Part shown: positions 1 to 5,278 of the stretch, one piece after another | Layout of the letters: each line of letters begins with the position of its first letter | Position numbering within the stretch: position 1 is the first letter of the stretch | Assembly: GCA_031264645.1 (NCBI GenBank) | Contig: JAISDR010000068.1 | Location: 1-5,278 of the forward strand | DNA from: Prevotellaceae bacterium | GTDB lineage: Bacteria > Bacteroidota > Bacteroidia > Bacteroidales > UBA932 | DNA length: 5,278 nt | Direction of reading: 5' to 3' | The notes under the pieces: model-generated | Database searches by the model: none | Told to the model about the DNA's origin: nothing | The model's input: only the letters and a program-made list of their open reading frames with translations | Translations under genes and position numbers: made by a program

Positions 1-140
1 TTCACAGTTTCAGTCTGCTGTCATGATGAGTCATATACCTGTTTCATAGCTTTTAATTAATTATTGTCTGAACTGTGATTTTTTTGATTTGGATGATTTT
101 TTTGATTCGACCAAACCCCATGATCCGGTTCCGACATTGT
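1..140. other. Window edge with no assignable gene
   Basis: No convincing gene is visible here. On the plus strand the three frames close at a TGA near 24-26, a TAG at 47-49 and a TAA at 58-60, so at most about 15-19 C-terminal residues of an upstream gene could lie at the very edge. That is too little to identify. Minus-strand ORFs starting here are under 12 codons. The rest is A/T-rich and contains the dispersed repeat listed separately at 64-107. Confidence 0.5.
64..107 (+). repeat. Dispersed TTGTCTGAA-type repeat, copy 1
   Basis: The element starts with TTGTCTGAACTGTGATTTTT and continues with TTGATTTGGATGATTTTTTTG. The same head and the same GATTT/TTGATTTGAATG tail recur at 1174-1235 in the same orientation, with an extra partial head at 1153. 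The two copies flank the HU gene and its leader. Similar T-rich CTGAA...GATTT repeats are scattered between genes in many Bacteroidota genomes; that comparison is from memory. No coding function is implied. Confidence 0.7.
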
Positions 141-297
141 GTCATTACTGTAACGCTGACGTATTATTACTATACTGCAATCGTATTATTACTATAACAC
201 CACTCATGTTATTACTATAACGTCGCATGTGTTATTACTATACTGCGATTGTGTTATTACTATACTGCAATTGCGTTGTTACTATAACGTCGCGTTC
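141..297. repeat. Diverged ~22-bp tandem repeat, 7 copies
   Basis: Seven units begin near 141, 161, 183, 208, 231, 253 and 275, with lengths of 20-25 bp. The shared core is GTTATTACTATA, weakly palindromic in the copies reading GTTAT-TACT-ATAAC. The tails alternate between two types: CTGCAAT or CTGCGAT (units 2, 5 and 6) and AACGTCGC (units 4 and 7). The last unit ends about 10 bp beyond the HU stop codon, so the array forms the 3' flank of HU. It is not a CRISPR: there are no unique spacers of constant length and the period is too short. Confidence 0.85.
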
Positions 298-306
298 GTA
301 CATTAA

Positions 307-699
307 TCATTGAATTGTCGAGACATCTTTAAACGTAGCGTCATTGATTTCTTTACGCAATTCTTCAGACGGAGTAAAATGCAAATGCACGCTTTTAATT
401 TTGTTTGCATTCACTTCTCCTTCCGTATCCGAGCCTTCGCCGCGGGCGGTCAAACGGAAACTTCCCAGCTCGCCCAGCTGTACGGTATGTCCGTCGAGCA
501 GCAGACGTACAATGACTTTGAGCAGCTGATACAAAGTCATCTCCGCTTCTTTCGGGTTTAACGTCGTTTCGTCAGCCAGCAGTTTGGCGACTTCCTTTTC
601 TTTTACCAATCCTATGCTTTTCAGGATTGGATACCATCTTTTCGGAGCCGTCGGATTCGACGGGTTTCCACGCAATACTTTCTTAAAAAATAGAGCCAT
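307..699 (-). CDS. HU-family DNA-binding protein (Bacteroidales HU-related type)
   Basis: This is a complete 130-residue protein that probably binds and bends DNA as a dimer in the nucleoid. Residues 1-27 form the N-terminal extension characteristic of the Bacteroides HU-related family, with RGNPSNPTAPKRWYP near residues 10-24. The HU fold follows: helices around residues 29-70 (VAKLLADETTLNPKEAEM), the saddle motif GHTVQLGELGSFRL at 70-83, a strand region around 84-108, and the closing FTPSEELRKEI at 108-118. The arm tip lacks the canonical RNPxT of E. coli HU, as is usual in this subfamily. The ATG at 699 was chosen because family members start just before this extension. The same frame stays open upstream to a TTG at 951, but that stretch crosses a dinucleotide repeat and a hairpin and has no HU similarity. 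No Shine-Dalgarno is present; the leader is A/T-rich. The exact cellular role is not known, since many paralogues exist per genome. Confidence 0.92.
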   Translation of the reverse strand: MALFFKKVLRGNPSNPTAPKRWYPILKSIGLVKEKEVAKLLADETTLNPKEAEMTLYQLLKVIVRLLLDGHTVQLGELGSFRLTARGEGSDTEGEVNANKIKSVHLHFTPSEELRKEINDATFKDVSTIQ

Positions 700-746
700 T
701 TTGTAAATTTTTAAATTATTACTCTGATTATTAAAAATATTTTTTT

Positions 747-776
747 GAAATATATTTCTGCGACAGATGCTAAACA
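747..776 (-). promoter_or_regulatory. Weak HU-proximal promoter candidate
   Basis: On the minus strand, TATATTTC (754-747) matches seven of eight positions of the Bacteroidota -7 box TAnnTTTG. Eighteen bp upstream lies TGTT (776-773), only a partial match to the -33 TTTG. Transcription would start near 740, giving a ~40-nt leader for HU. This start would lie downstream of the terminator-like hairpin at 806-840 and would leave HU expression independent of it. The -33 part is poor, so the call is tentative. Confidence 0.3.
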
Positions 777-791
777 GTGTTTGAAACTGTT
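773..791. repeat. Short inverted repeat in the HU leader
   Basis: The arms AACAGT (773-778) and ACTGTT (786-791) are perfect 6-bp complements separated by 7 nt. The repeat overlaps the presumed -33 region of the weak HU-proximal promoter, so it could be an operator. At this length a chance occurrence in A/T-rich DNA is also possible. Confidence 0.35.
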
Positions 792-805
792 CAGGATATG
801 AAATG

Positions 806-840
806 AAAAAACCGCGACATCTAAAAAATATGTTGCGGTT
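806..840 (-). terminator. Intrinsic-terminator-like hairpin upstream of HU
   Basis: Read on the minus strand, AACCGC, a mismatch, then ACAT pair with ATGT, a mismatch, then GCGGTT around a 9-nt A/T-rich loop. The stem runs straight into a six-T tract (811-806). The plus-strand version has a G-U pair at the mismatch but no good T tract, so the minus-strand orientation is favoured. It lies about 110 bp before the HU ATG and downstream of two promoter-like elements. It could end a separate short transcript or act as an attenuator for HU. Confidence 0.6.
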
Positions 841-886
841 ATATATGATTTTCGAAAGACTTTTATTACCTTCCGCGCGCGTATTA

Positions 887-1018
<132 letters not shown>

Positions 1019-1060
1019 ACACTTAAATTTTATACCATAAAAAATATTTACATAGCGCGG

Positions 1061-1094
1061 CAAAAGTAAATAAAATTTTCATACCGCAAACAAA
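1061..1094 (-). promoter_or_regulatory. Bacteroidota-type promoter (TTTG / TAnnTTTG), minus strand
   Basis: The minus strand carries TTTGTTTG (1094-1087), then 18 bp, then TACTTTTG (1068-1061), an exact match to the -7 consensus TAnnTTTG with a -33 TTTG at acceptable spacing. The surroundings are very A/T-rich. Transcription would start near 1055 and run towards HU. The first intrinsic-terminator-like hairpin met is at 840-806, giving a transcript of about 250 nt, or a ~355-nt HU leader if the hairpin is read through. Confidence 0.55.
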
Positions 1095-1152
1095 AAAGTG
1101 AAAAAATGTTAAAAAAAGTTTTTATGTGACTGTGGGAGTTGAGATTAAAATT

Positions 1153-1235
1153 TTGTCTGAATTGTGATTTTTTTTGTCTGAACTGTGATTTTCTTGATTT
1201 GAATGATTTTCTTGATTTGAATGATTTTTTTGATT
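1153..1235 (+). repeat. Dispersed TTGTCTGAA-type repeat, copy 2, with internal tandem units
   Basis: Two heads TTGTCTGAAYTGTGATTTT start at 1153 and 1174, 21 bp apart. They are followed by an 18-bp unit, GATTTTCTTGATTTGAAT, present about 2.6 times (1187-1235). This matches the element at 64-107 but has one more 18-bp unit, as expected of an element that grows by tandem duplication. It marks the start of the repeat island between HU and htpG. Confidence 0.75.
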
Positions 1236-1252
1236 AGGGATGCCATTTTATA
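1236..1252 (+). repeat. Truncated REP-like element
   Basis: AGGGATGCCATTTTATAG repeats the right half and tail of the REP-like element at 1315-1340 (AGGGATGCCATTATTATAG) with the left arm of the palindrome missing. It directly abuts the 18-bp repeat cluster, as if one repeat had inserted into or recombined with another. Confidence 0.5.
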
Positions 1253-1280
1253 GTTAAGAACTAAGGGTTAAGAACTAAGA
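1253..1280 (+). repeat. 14-bp tandem duplication
   Basis: GTTAAGAACTAAGG (1253-1266) is followed immediately by GTTAAGAACTAAGA (1267-1280), differing only at the last base. No function is apparent. Confidence 0.85.
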
Positions 1281-1314
1281 GTTTTCGGGCACATACACTA
1301 TATATATTGTAAAA

Positions 1315-1340
1315 ATCCCGCAGGGATGCCATTATTATAG
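1315..1340 (+). repeat. REP-like palindrome with conserved tail
   Basis: ATCCC-GCA-GGGAT (1315-1327) is a small perfect hairpin followed by the tail GCCATTATTATAG. The same core, TCCCGCAGGGA, recurs inside both arms of the 1433-1591 element, and a related hairpin lies at 1365. Interspersed palindromes with this CCCGCAGGGATGACA signature are common between genes in Bacteroidales (from memory). In other bacteria such REPs are mobilised by REP-associated tyrosine transposases; none is encoded here. Confidence 0.6.
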
Positions 1341-1364
1341 CAAACAACAATCAACACCGGCTAA

Positions 1365-1390
1365 ACCCCGACAGGGGTGACATTATAAAA
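1365..1390 (+). repeat. REP-like palindrome variant
   Basis: ACCCC-GACA-GGGGT (1365-1378) is a 5-bp hairpin followed by GACATTATAAAA. The tail matches that of the element at 1315-1340, while the stem has changed on both sides in a compensating way (CCCC/GGGG instead of TCCC/GGGA). This suggests that the hairpin itself is the conserved feature. Confidence 0.55.
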
Positions 1391-1432
1391 CGAAGGGATT
1401 AATAATTACATATTTAGGAATGAAAAATAAAC

Positions 1433-1591
1433 AGCATACGGTTAATAAGGTGTCATCCCTGCGGGATTTATCGGTCATCGCCGGTATCTTACGGATGAGA
1501 CTGCGGACGAAGTATACAGACGAAGACTGTAGATTATCAATCACATACCCCTCCCAGTCCCGCAGGGACGACACTTTATTAACCGTATACT
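1433..1591. mobile_element. MITE-like element with 34-bp imperfect inverted repeats
   Basis: The left arm (1433-1466) and right arm (1558-1591) are inverted complements at 31 of 34 positions. Each carries the REP-like core TCCCGCAGGGA at its inner end and CCGTATRCT at its outer end. The 91-bp interior holds no convincing gene, only a small hairpin (TACAG/CTGTA around 1514-1530). Reading frames on either strand give the same short peptide (TVNKVSSLRD) because the arms are inverted, so they are not taken as proteins. No target-site duplication is visible. It may instead be a paired REP (BIME-like) unit rather than a transposon-derived MITE. Confidence 0.5.
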
Positions 1592-1601
1592 TCAGTTTAC
1601 G

Positions 1602-2002
1602 GACATGGGAATCCTGCAAATCAGAATCCGACTGTTTTCCGACTTGCGGGATTCCCGCAAATCACAATCCAACTGTTTTCCGACTGTTTTCCGACTTGCG
1701 GGAATCCCGCAAGTCAGAATCCGACTGTTTTCCGACTTGCGGGAATCCCGCAAGTCGGAATCCAACTGTTTTCCGGTTTGCGGGAATCCCGCAAGTCGGA
1801 ATCCAACTGTTTTCCGACTTGCGGGAATCCCGCAAGTCAGAATCCAACTGTTTTCCGACTTGCGGGAATCCCGCAAGTCAGAATCCAACTGTTTTCCGAC
1901 TTGCGGGAATCCCACAAGTCAGAATCCAACTGTTTTCCGGTTTGCGGGAATCCCGCAAGTCAGAATCCAACTGTTTTCCGACTTGCGGGATTCCCGCAAG
2001 TC
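1602..2002. repeat. Array of ten 23-bp palindromes at 41-bp period
   Basis: Each unit is a palindrome with arms GACTTGCGGGA and TCCCGCAAGTC around one central base, followed by an 18-bp linker, RGAATCCRACTGTTTTCC. Palindromes start at 1602 (degenerate, 21 bp), 1641, 1693, 1734, 1775, 1816, 1857, 1898, 1939 and 1980. Seven of the eight linkers between palindromes 2-10 are 18 bp. The first is 29 bp because GACTGTTTTCC is duplicated. Copies at 1775 and 1939 start with GGTTTG, and the one at 1898 has CCCAC in its right arm. The linkers are conserved, so this is a tandem repeat and not a CRISPR. As RNA or single strands each unit folds into a stem of about 10 bp. Reading frames over the array give peptides that cycle every three units and are not considered genes. 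Confidence 0.95.
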
Positions 2003-2134
2003 ATTATTAAAAATGTATTGAAACAAAATTATAAAAGTCATCGCATTGGATATTGCAAGCATTAAAAAATGAAAAATGAAATGGAAGGAAATAAAGGTAT
2101 GCGGAATAAACAAGATATAACAGATTATAAAAAC
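2003..2134. other. A/T-rich intergenic stretch, nothing identified
   Basis: The sequence is A/T-rich and lies between the palindrome array and the 31-bp inverted repeat. No gene, tRNA, terminator with a T tract or recognisable promoter pair was found. Confidence 0.5.
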
Positions 2135-2225
2135 TCTGGATTGCTTCGTTCCTCGCAATGACGGATAACCGTCTGACATTACGCTCATTTCTTGTCCGTC
2201 ATTGCGAGGAACGAAGCAATCCAGA
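2135..2225. repeat. 91-bp element with perfect 31-bp inverted arms
   Basis: The left arm (2135-2165) begins TCTGGATTGCTTCGTTCCTC and the right arm (2195-2225) is its exact reverse complement, separated by a 29-nt loop. The CATTGCGAGGAACGAAGCAATCC signature belongs to a palindromic intergenic repeat that I recall from many unrelated bacterial genomes. There its translations appear as spurious peptides such as DCFVPRNDG and SLRGTKQS, and both can be read here. Transcription in either direction would give a very stable hairpin, but no T tract follows, so a terminator call is not supported. Confidence 0.9.
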
Positions 2226-2386
2226 AAGCTCACATTGTTATATGTTATTAATTTCCCTTCCCAAAGAACGACGCAGAACAGGATTCGTTCAGTAATACTT
2301 CGTGAGGATGTAACAGTTTCATTGCGGAATTGCTTGCAGGGTGTCAATAACACATCTATACTGCCATTTTGTCAGTCTTTTTATTT
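2226..2386. other. Upstream region of htpG, no gene seen
   Basis: Only short frames occur here. A stretch near 2321-2340 (CATTGCGGAATTGCTTGC) faintly resembles the core of the preceding inverted repeat and could be a decayed copy, but the match is too poor to annotate. No CIRCE-type heat-shock operator (TTAGCACTC...GAGTGCTAA) is present here or up to the htpG start codon. Confidence 0.45.
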
Positions 2387-2402
2387 TGGCACATACTTTG
2401 AA
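2387..2402 (+). promoter_or_regulatory. Sigma-54-like element upstream of htpG
   Basis: TGGCACATACTTTGAA matches the -24 half of the RpoN consensus (TGGCAC) and has TTG at the correct spacing, but A replaces the key C of the -12 GC. A start near 2413 would give a ~47-nt leader. The TTTGGCAC core and the ATACTTTG string also occur at the minus-strand element upstream of HU. An alternative reading is an ordinary Bacteroidota promoter: TTTG at 2368-2371, 21 bp, then ATACTTTG at 2393-2400 as an imperfect -7 box. Confidence 0.3.
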
Positions 2403-2429
2403 TGCGTTTCCACGAAAAAAATATAATTA
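2397..2429 (+). promoter_or_regulatory. Alternative vegetative promoter for htpG
   Basis: TTTG (2397-2400) and TATAATTA (2422-2429) are separated by 21 bp, close to the Bacteroidota -33/-7 layout, and the -7 region contains a full TATAAT. Transcription would start near 2434, about 26 nt before the ATG. It competes with the sigma-54-like reading of the overlapping bases. Confidence 0.4.
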
Positions 2430-2459
2430 TAAAATGTTTTTAAATAAATATATGAATAT

Positions 2460-4508
2460 ATGAAAGGTAAAATTGGCGTTACTACGGAGAACATTTTTCC
2501 GATTATCAAAAAGTTTTTATACTCTGACCATGAGATATTTCTCAGGGAGATAGTGTCGAACGCAATAGACGCTACGAAAAAACTCAAAGCCCTCGCTTCC
2601 CTGGGTGAATTTAAGGGAGATACGGGCGAATTGTCCGTAAGAATTTCTTTGGATAAAAAGAAAAAGACCTTGACGGTATCCGACAACGGTATCGGTATGA
2701 CAGAAGAAGAAATCGAAAAGTATATCAATCAGATAGCCTTTTCGGGAGCCGAAGAATTTCTGAAGAAATACAAGGACAAAACGAACATTATCGGGCATTT
2801 CGGCTTGGGATTCTACTCGTCGTTTATGGTTTCGGACGAGGTGGAAATAATCACAAAATCGTACAGCGACGCTCCTGCCGTTCACTGGACATGCGACGGC
2901 TCGCCCGAATATACATGCGAGGAAGCCGACAAAACCGAACGCGGTACGGATATCATTCTCCACATATCGGATGAAAACGAGGAATTTGTGTCGGAAGACA
3001 GGATAAAGAATTTGCTGAACAAGTACTGCAAATTCCTGCCTGTTCCCATAATTTTCGGGAAGGAACAGGAATGGAAAGACGGAGAATACGTCGATACGGA
3101 TAAGGATTTGGTGATCAACGATACCAATCCCCTCTGGACCCGTACGCCAGCCGACTTGAAAGACGAAGATTACATGAAGTTCTACAAGGATTTATATCCA
3201 ATGAGCGACGATCCTTTGTTTTATATACATCTGAACGTCGATTATCCCTTCAATCTTACGGGAATCATGTATTTTCCGAAGATAAAGAGCAATATCGATT
3301 TTCATAAGAACAAGATTCAACTGTATTCAAATCAGGTCTTTGTTACGGATTCGGTAGAAGGAATCGTTCCCGATTTTCTTACCCTGCTGCATGGCGTGCT
3401 TGATTCGCCCGACATTCCGCTCAATGTATCGCGCAGCTATCTCCAGAGCGATTCGAATGTGAAGAAAATATCGGGTCACATTACCAAAAAGGTTGCCGAC
3501 CGTCTTCATGATATATTCAAAAACGACAGACCTGCGTTCGAAAATAAATGGGATGATTTGAAGCTGTTTATAGAATACGGGATGGTTACGGATGAAAAGT
3601 TTTACGAAAGGGCGGAGAAATTCTATCTTTTCAAGAATACCGACAATAAATACTTTACTTTCAACGAGTATAAAAAGTTGATAGAGCCAGAACAGGAAGA
3701 CAAAAACAAAAATCTCGTCTATTTATACGCTTCGGATATCAAGGCGCAATACAGTTTTATTAATGCTGCAAAAGCCAAAGGATACGACGTCCTTTTGCTT
3801 GACGGACAGTTGGACAGCCATTTTGTCAACAAGCTGGAGGAAGCGTGGAAAAATTCGCGTTTCGTTCGCGTGGACGCCGATGTTGTCGAAAAACTGATTG
3901 AAAAGGATGTTGTCAGGGAATCGAAACTGACAAACAGTCAGACCGATTTGCTTCGTCCCGTTTTCGAAGCCAGCAGTCCCGGCGGAGAGGAAAAGTATTT
4001 TGTGACATTCGAATCTCTGAACGAGAACGATTCGCCGCTGACAATCACTCAAAACGAATTTATGCGGCGCATGAAAGACATGTCGGCTATGAGCGGAGGC
4101 GGTTATTCGTTCTACGGGCAAATGGGCGACATGCTGAATGTCGTGGTCAATACCAATCATCCTTTGGTTCTGGAAATCAACAGCAATCTCGAAAAAGATT
4201 TGACCGAAACACTGAAACCCGCAGAGGAAAACATTTCGCAGATTCAAACTCGACTGGATGAATTGAATGTCCTGAAAAAGGATAAGAAAGACGAGGAAGT
4301 TCTACAGTCGCTGAAAGATGAACTGGAAGAAACGACGCAGTCTCTGGACACGGCAAAGAAACAGAAGGAAAATGTCCTCGCTGAATACGGCAGGCAGAAT
4401 AAATTAGTCAAGCAGCTGTTCGATCTGGCTTTGCTGGCAAACAACAGACTGACAGGCGAAGATCTTGATAATTTTGTGAAACGGAGTATAGAATTGCTGA
4501 AAGCTTGA
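2460..4508 (+). CDS. htpG: Molecular chaperone HtpG (bacterial Hsp90)
   Basis: This is a complete 682-residue cytosolic Hsp90, an ATP-driven dimeric chaperone for folding and stress recovery. The N-terminal GHKL ATPase domain (about 1-215) starts MKGKIGVTTENIFPIIKKF. It has the N-box LREIVSNAIDA with catalytic Glu30 and Mg-binding Asn34, the adenine-binding Asp75 in SDNGIGM, the ATP-lid glycine motif GHFGLGFYSSFMV (112-124) and TERGTD at 159-164. The middle domain (about 220-490) carries PLNVSRSYLQ with the catalytic-loop Arg325. The C-terminal dimerisation domain includes a highly charged helix with coiled-coil character (about 580-645) that makes Bacteroidota HtpG longer than the 624-residue E. 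coli protein. There is no eukaryotic MEEVD tail. The ATG at 2460 fits the family N-terminus; the ATG at 2452 is out of frame. No Shine-Dalgarno is seen. All key residues are intact. Confidence 0.98.
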   Translation: MKGKIGVTTENIFPIIKKFLYSDHEIFLREIVSNAIDATKKLKALASLGEFKGDTGELSVRISLDKKKKTLTVSDNGIGMTEEEIEKYINQIAFSGAEEFLKKYKDKTNIIGHFGLGFYSSFMVSDEVEIITKSYSDAPAVHWTCDGSPEYTCEEADKTERGTDIILHISDENEEFVSEDRIKNLLNKYCKFLPVPIIFGKEQEWKDGEYVDTDKDLVINDTNPLWTRTPADLKDEDYMKFYKDLYPMSDDPLFYIHLNVDYPFNLTGIMYFPKIKSNIDFHKNKIQLYSNQVFVTDSVEGIVPDFLTLLHGVLDSPDIPLNVSRSYLQSDSNVKKISGHITKKVADRLHDIFKNDRPAFENKWDDLKLFIEYGMVTDEKFYERAEKFYLFKNTDNKYFTFNEYKKLIEPEQEDKNKNLVYLYASDIKAQYSFINAAKAKGYDVLLLDGQLDSHFVNKLEEAWKNSRFVRVDADVVEKLIEKDVVRESKLTNSQTDLLRPVFEASSPGGEEKYFVTFESLNENDSPLTITQNEFMRRMKDMSAMSGGGYSFYGQMGDMLNVVVNTNHPLVLEINSNLEKDLTETLKPAEENISQIQTRLDELNVLKKDKKDEEVLQSLKDELEETTQSLDTAKKQKENVLAEYGRQNKLVKQLFDLALLANNRLTGEDLDNFVKRSIELLKA

Positions 4509-4511
4509 GAA

Positions 4512-5278
4512 TTGAAAATTGACGTCCTGGGAAACGGTTTCCGGCAGCTTGACATGCAAATGAAAGCAGACAGGGAAGGAGATGTTTTCTGCACTCTGGT
4601 ATGCGCCGACAATATCCCGCAGTACGACTGCAATGTGCTGTATATCCATGGATTCAATGATTATTTTTTTCAAACCGAGCTGGCGGAGCAGTTCCGGAAA
4701 AACGGCTACAATTTCTATGCATTAGATTTGAGGAAATGCGGGCGTTCGCTGCGAGAGTGGCAAACGCCCTGCAATCTCTACGACATAAGCGATTACTACG
4801 AGGATATCGACGCCGCCATAGCGCAGATCAGGCGGGAATCAAAGGGCAGGCTGATACTTCTTGGACACTCGGCGGGCGGTCTGGCGTTGGCAATGTATCT
4901 GCATGACAGACTCGAAAACTCAATTGACGCCCTGATACTTAACAGTCCGTTTTTGGAATTGAACATAAACGGATTTCTCAAAAGATTCGGGCTTCCGTGC
5001 GTATCCTTTCTGGGGAAATTTTTCCCGGATGCAAGGATAAGGAAAGGACTGTCGTTAAATTACGGCTATTCCATCTCCAAAGAAAAATACGGAGAATGGG
5101 AGTACGACGAAAAATGGAAACCTGTCGCCGTATCCACCGTAAGCATTAGCTGGCTAAGAGCAATCTACAGGGCGCAAAGCAGGCTGCATAAGGGTCTCGA
5201 CCTCAGTTGTCCGGTACTGGTCATGCGTTCCGATAAGTCGGTTAAGGGTAAACGCTGGTCGGACAAATTCAGGAAAGC
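4512..5278 (+). CDS. Alpha/beta hydrolase (serine hydrolase), 3' end outside window
   Basis: About 255 residues are present and the frame is open to the window end. The fold markers are the oxyanion-side HGFNDYFF (46-53), DLRKCGRS (72-79) and the nucleophile elbow GHSAGG (118-123) with Ser120. Asp241 in RSDKS is a candidate catalytic acid; the His should lie beyond 5278. This resembles the lysophospholipase/monoglyceride-lipase-like (Hydrolase_4) group, so an esterase or lipase on a small ester is likely, but the substrate is unknown. No signal peptide is seen, suggesting a cytosolic enzyme. The TTG at 4512 was chosen because the conserved-looking DVLGNGFRQL (residues 4-13) precedes the first ATGs at 4554 and 4560, and the htpG stop lies only 3 nt before it. 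The spacing indicates co-transcription with htpG. Confidence 0.85.
   Translation, partial: MKIDVLGNGFRQLDMQMKADREGDVFCTLVCADNIPQYDCNVLYIHGFNDYFFQTELAEQFRKNGYNFYALDLRKCGRSLREWQTPCNLYDISDYYEDIDAAIAQIRRESKGRLILLGHSAGGLALAMYLHDRLENSIDALILNSPFLELNINGFLKRFGLPCVSFLGKFFPDARIRKGLSLNYGYSISKEKYGEWEYDEKWKPVAVSTVSISWLRAIYRAQSRLHKGLDLSCPVLVMRSDKSVKGKRWSDKFRK

Noticed and set aside
806..840. Terminator for a plus-strand transcript
   Set aside because: The plus-strand stem is followed by ATATATGATTTT and not by a T tract, whereas the minus strand has six Ts directly after the stem.
1602..2002. CRISPR array
   Set aside because: The 18-bp segments between palindromes are nearly identical to each other, so they are not spacers, and no cas gene is present.
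1420..2010. Plus-strand 196-codon reading frame across the REP element and palindrome array
   Set aside because: The peptide is a translation of the nucleotide repeat, cycling frames every three units. It starts in an inverted-repeat element that gives the same peptide on both strands.
2135..2225. Intrinsic terminator
   Set aside because: No T tract follows either arm, and the arm and loop lengths fit a palindromic repeat element better.
2264..2323. Short minus-strand frame starting MKLLHPHEVL
   Set aside because: It is only about 23 codons, has no recognised family and no promoter, and lies next to repeat-derived sequence.
1919..2353. Minus-strand 144-codon and plus-strand 74-codon (2202-2426) frames over the 31-bp inverted repeat
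   Set aside because: They contain the peptides DCFVPRNDG and SLRGTKQS, which are translations of the palindromic repeat; the remaining parts show no domain.
2387..2460. CIRCE or other known heat-shock operator before htpG
   Set aside because: No TTAGCACTC/GAGTGCTAA inverted repeat or comparable operator was found.
2517..4247. Several minus-strand frames inside htpG
   Set aside because: They are antisense shadows of a strongly conserved coding region with no recognisable product.

Overview
The window looks like a chromosomal segment from a Bacteroidota, most likely order Bacteroidales. Three things suggest this: a histone-like protein with the N-terminal extension typical of Bacteroides HU-related proteins, a 682-residue HtpG with the long C-terminal charged helix of that phylum, and start regions that are A/T-rich and lack Shine-Dalgarno sequences. 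The genus cannot be resolved by reading alone.

Layout. Positions 1-306 hold no assignable gene, only a dispersed TTGTCTGAA-type repeat (64-107) and seven diverged copies of a ~22-bp tandem repeat (141-297). A HU-family DNA-binding protein gene lies on the minus strand (307-699). Its upstream side (700-1100) is dense with signals read on the minus strand: a good Bacteroidota-type promoter (1061-1094), a sigma-54-like element (926-941), a (GT)15 microsatellite touching that element (897-926), and an intrinsic-terminator-like hairpin (806-840) about 110 bp before the HU start codon. A short transcription unit may therefore sit upstream of HU.

Positions 1141-2225 form a gene-free repeat island. 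In order it holds an 18-bp/21-bp repeat cluster, a 14-bp duplication, two REP-like palindromes, a 159-bp MITE-like inverted-repeat element, a 400-bp array of ten 23-bp palindromes spaced every 41 bp, and a 91-bp element with perfect 31-bp inverted arms. Open reading frames over this island are explained by the repeats and are not annotated as genes.

On the plus strand, htpG (2460-4508, complete) is followed after 3 nt by a second gene in the same reading frame: an alpha/beta hydrolase with probable TTG start at 4512, running off the end of the window. The two are probably co-transcribed. HU and HtpG are both housekeeping proteins, of nucleoid architecture and protein folding. They are divergently transcribed and separated by the repeat island, and both have an upstream element containing TTTGGCAC. 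No tRNA, rRNA, CRISPR array or recognisable transposase gene was seen. The unusual content is the layered repeats, above all the 41-bp palindrome array, and the repeat-containing HU leader.
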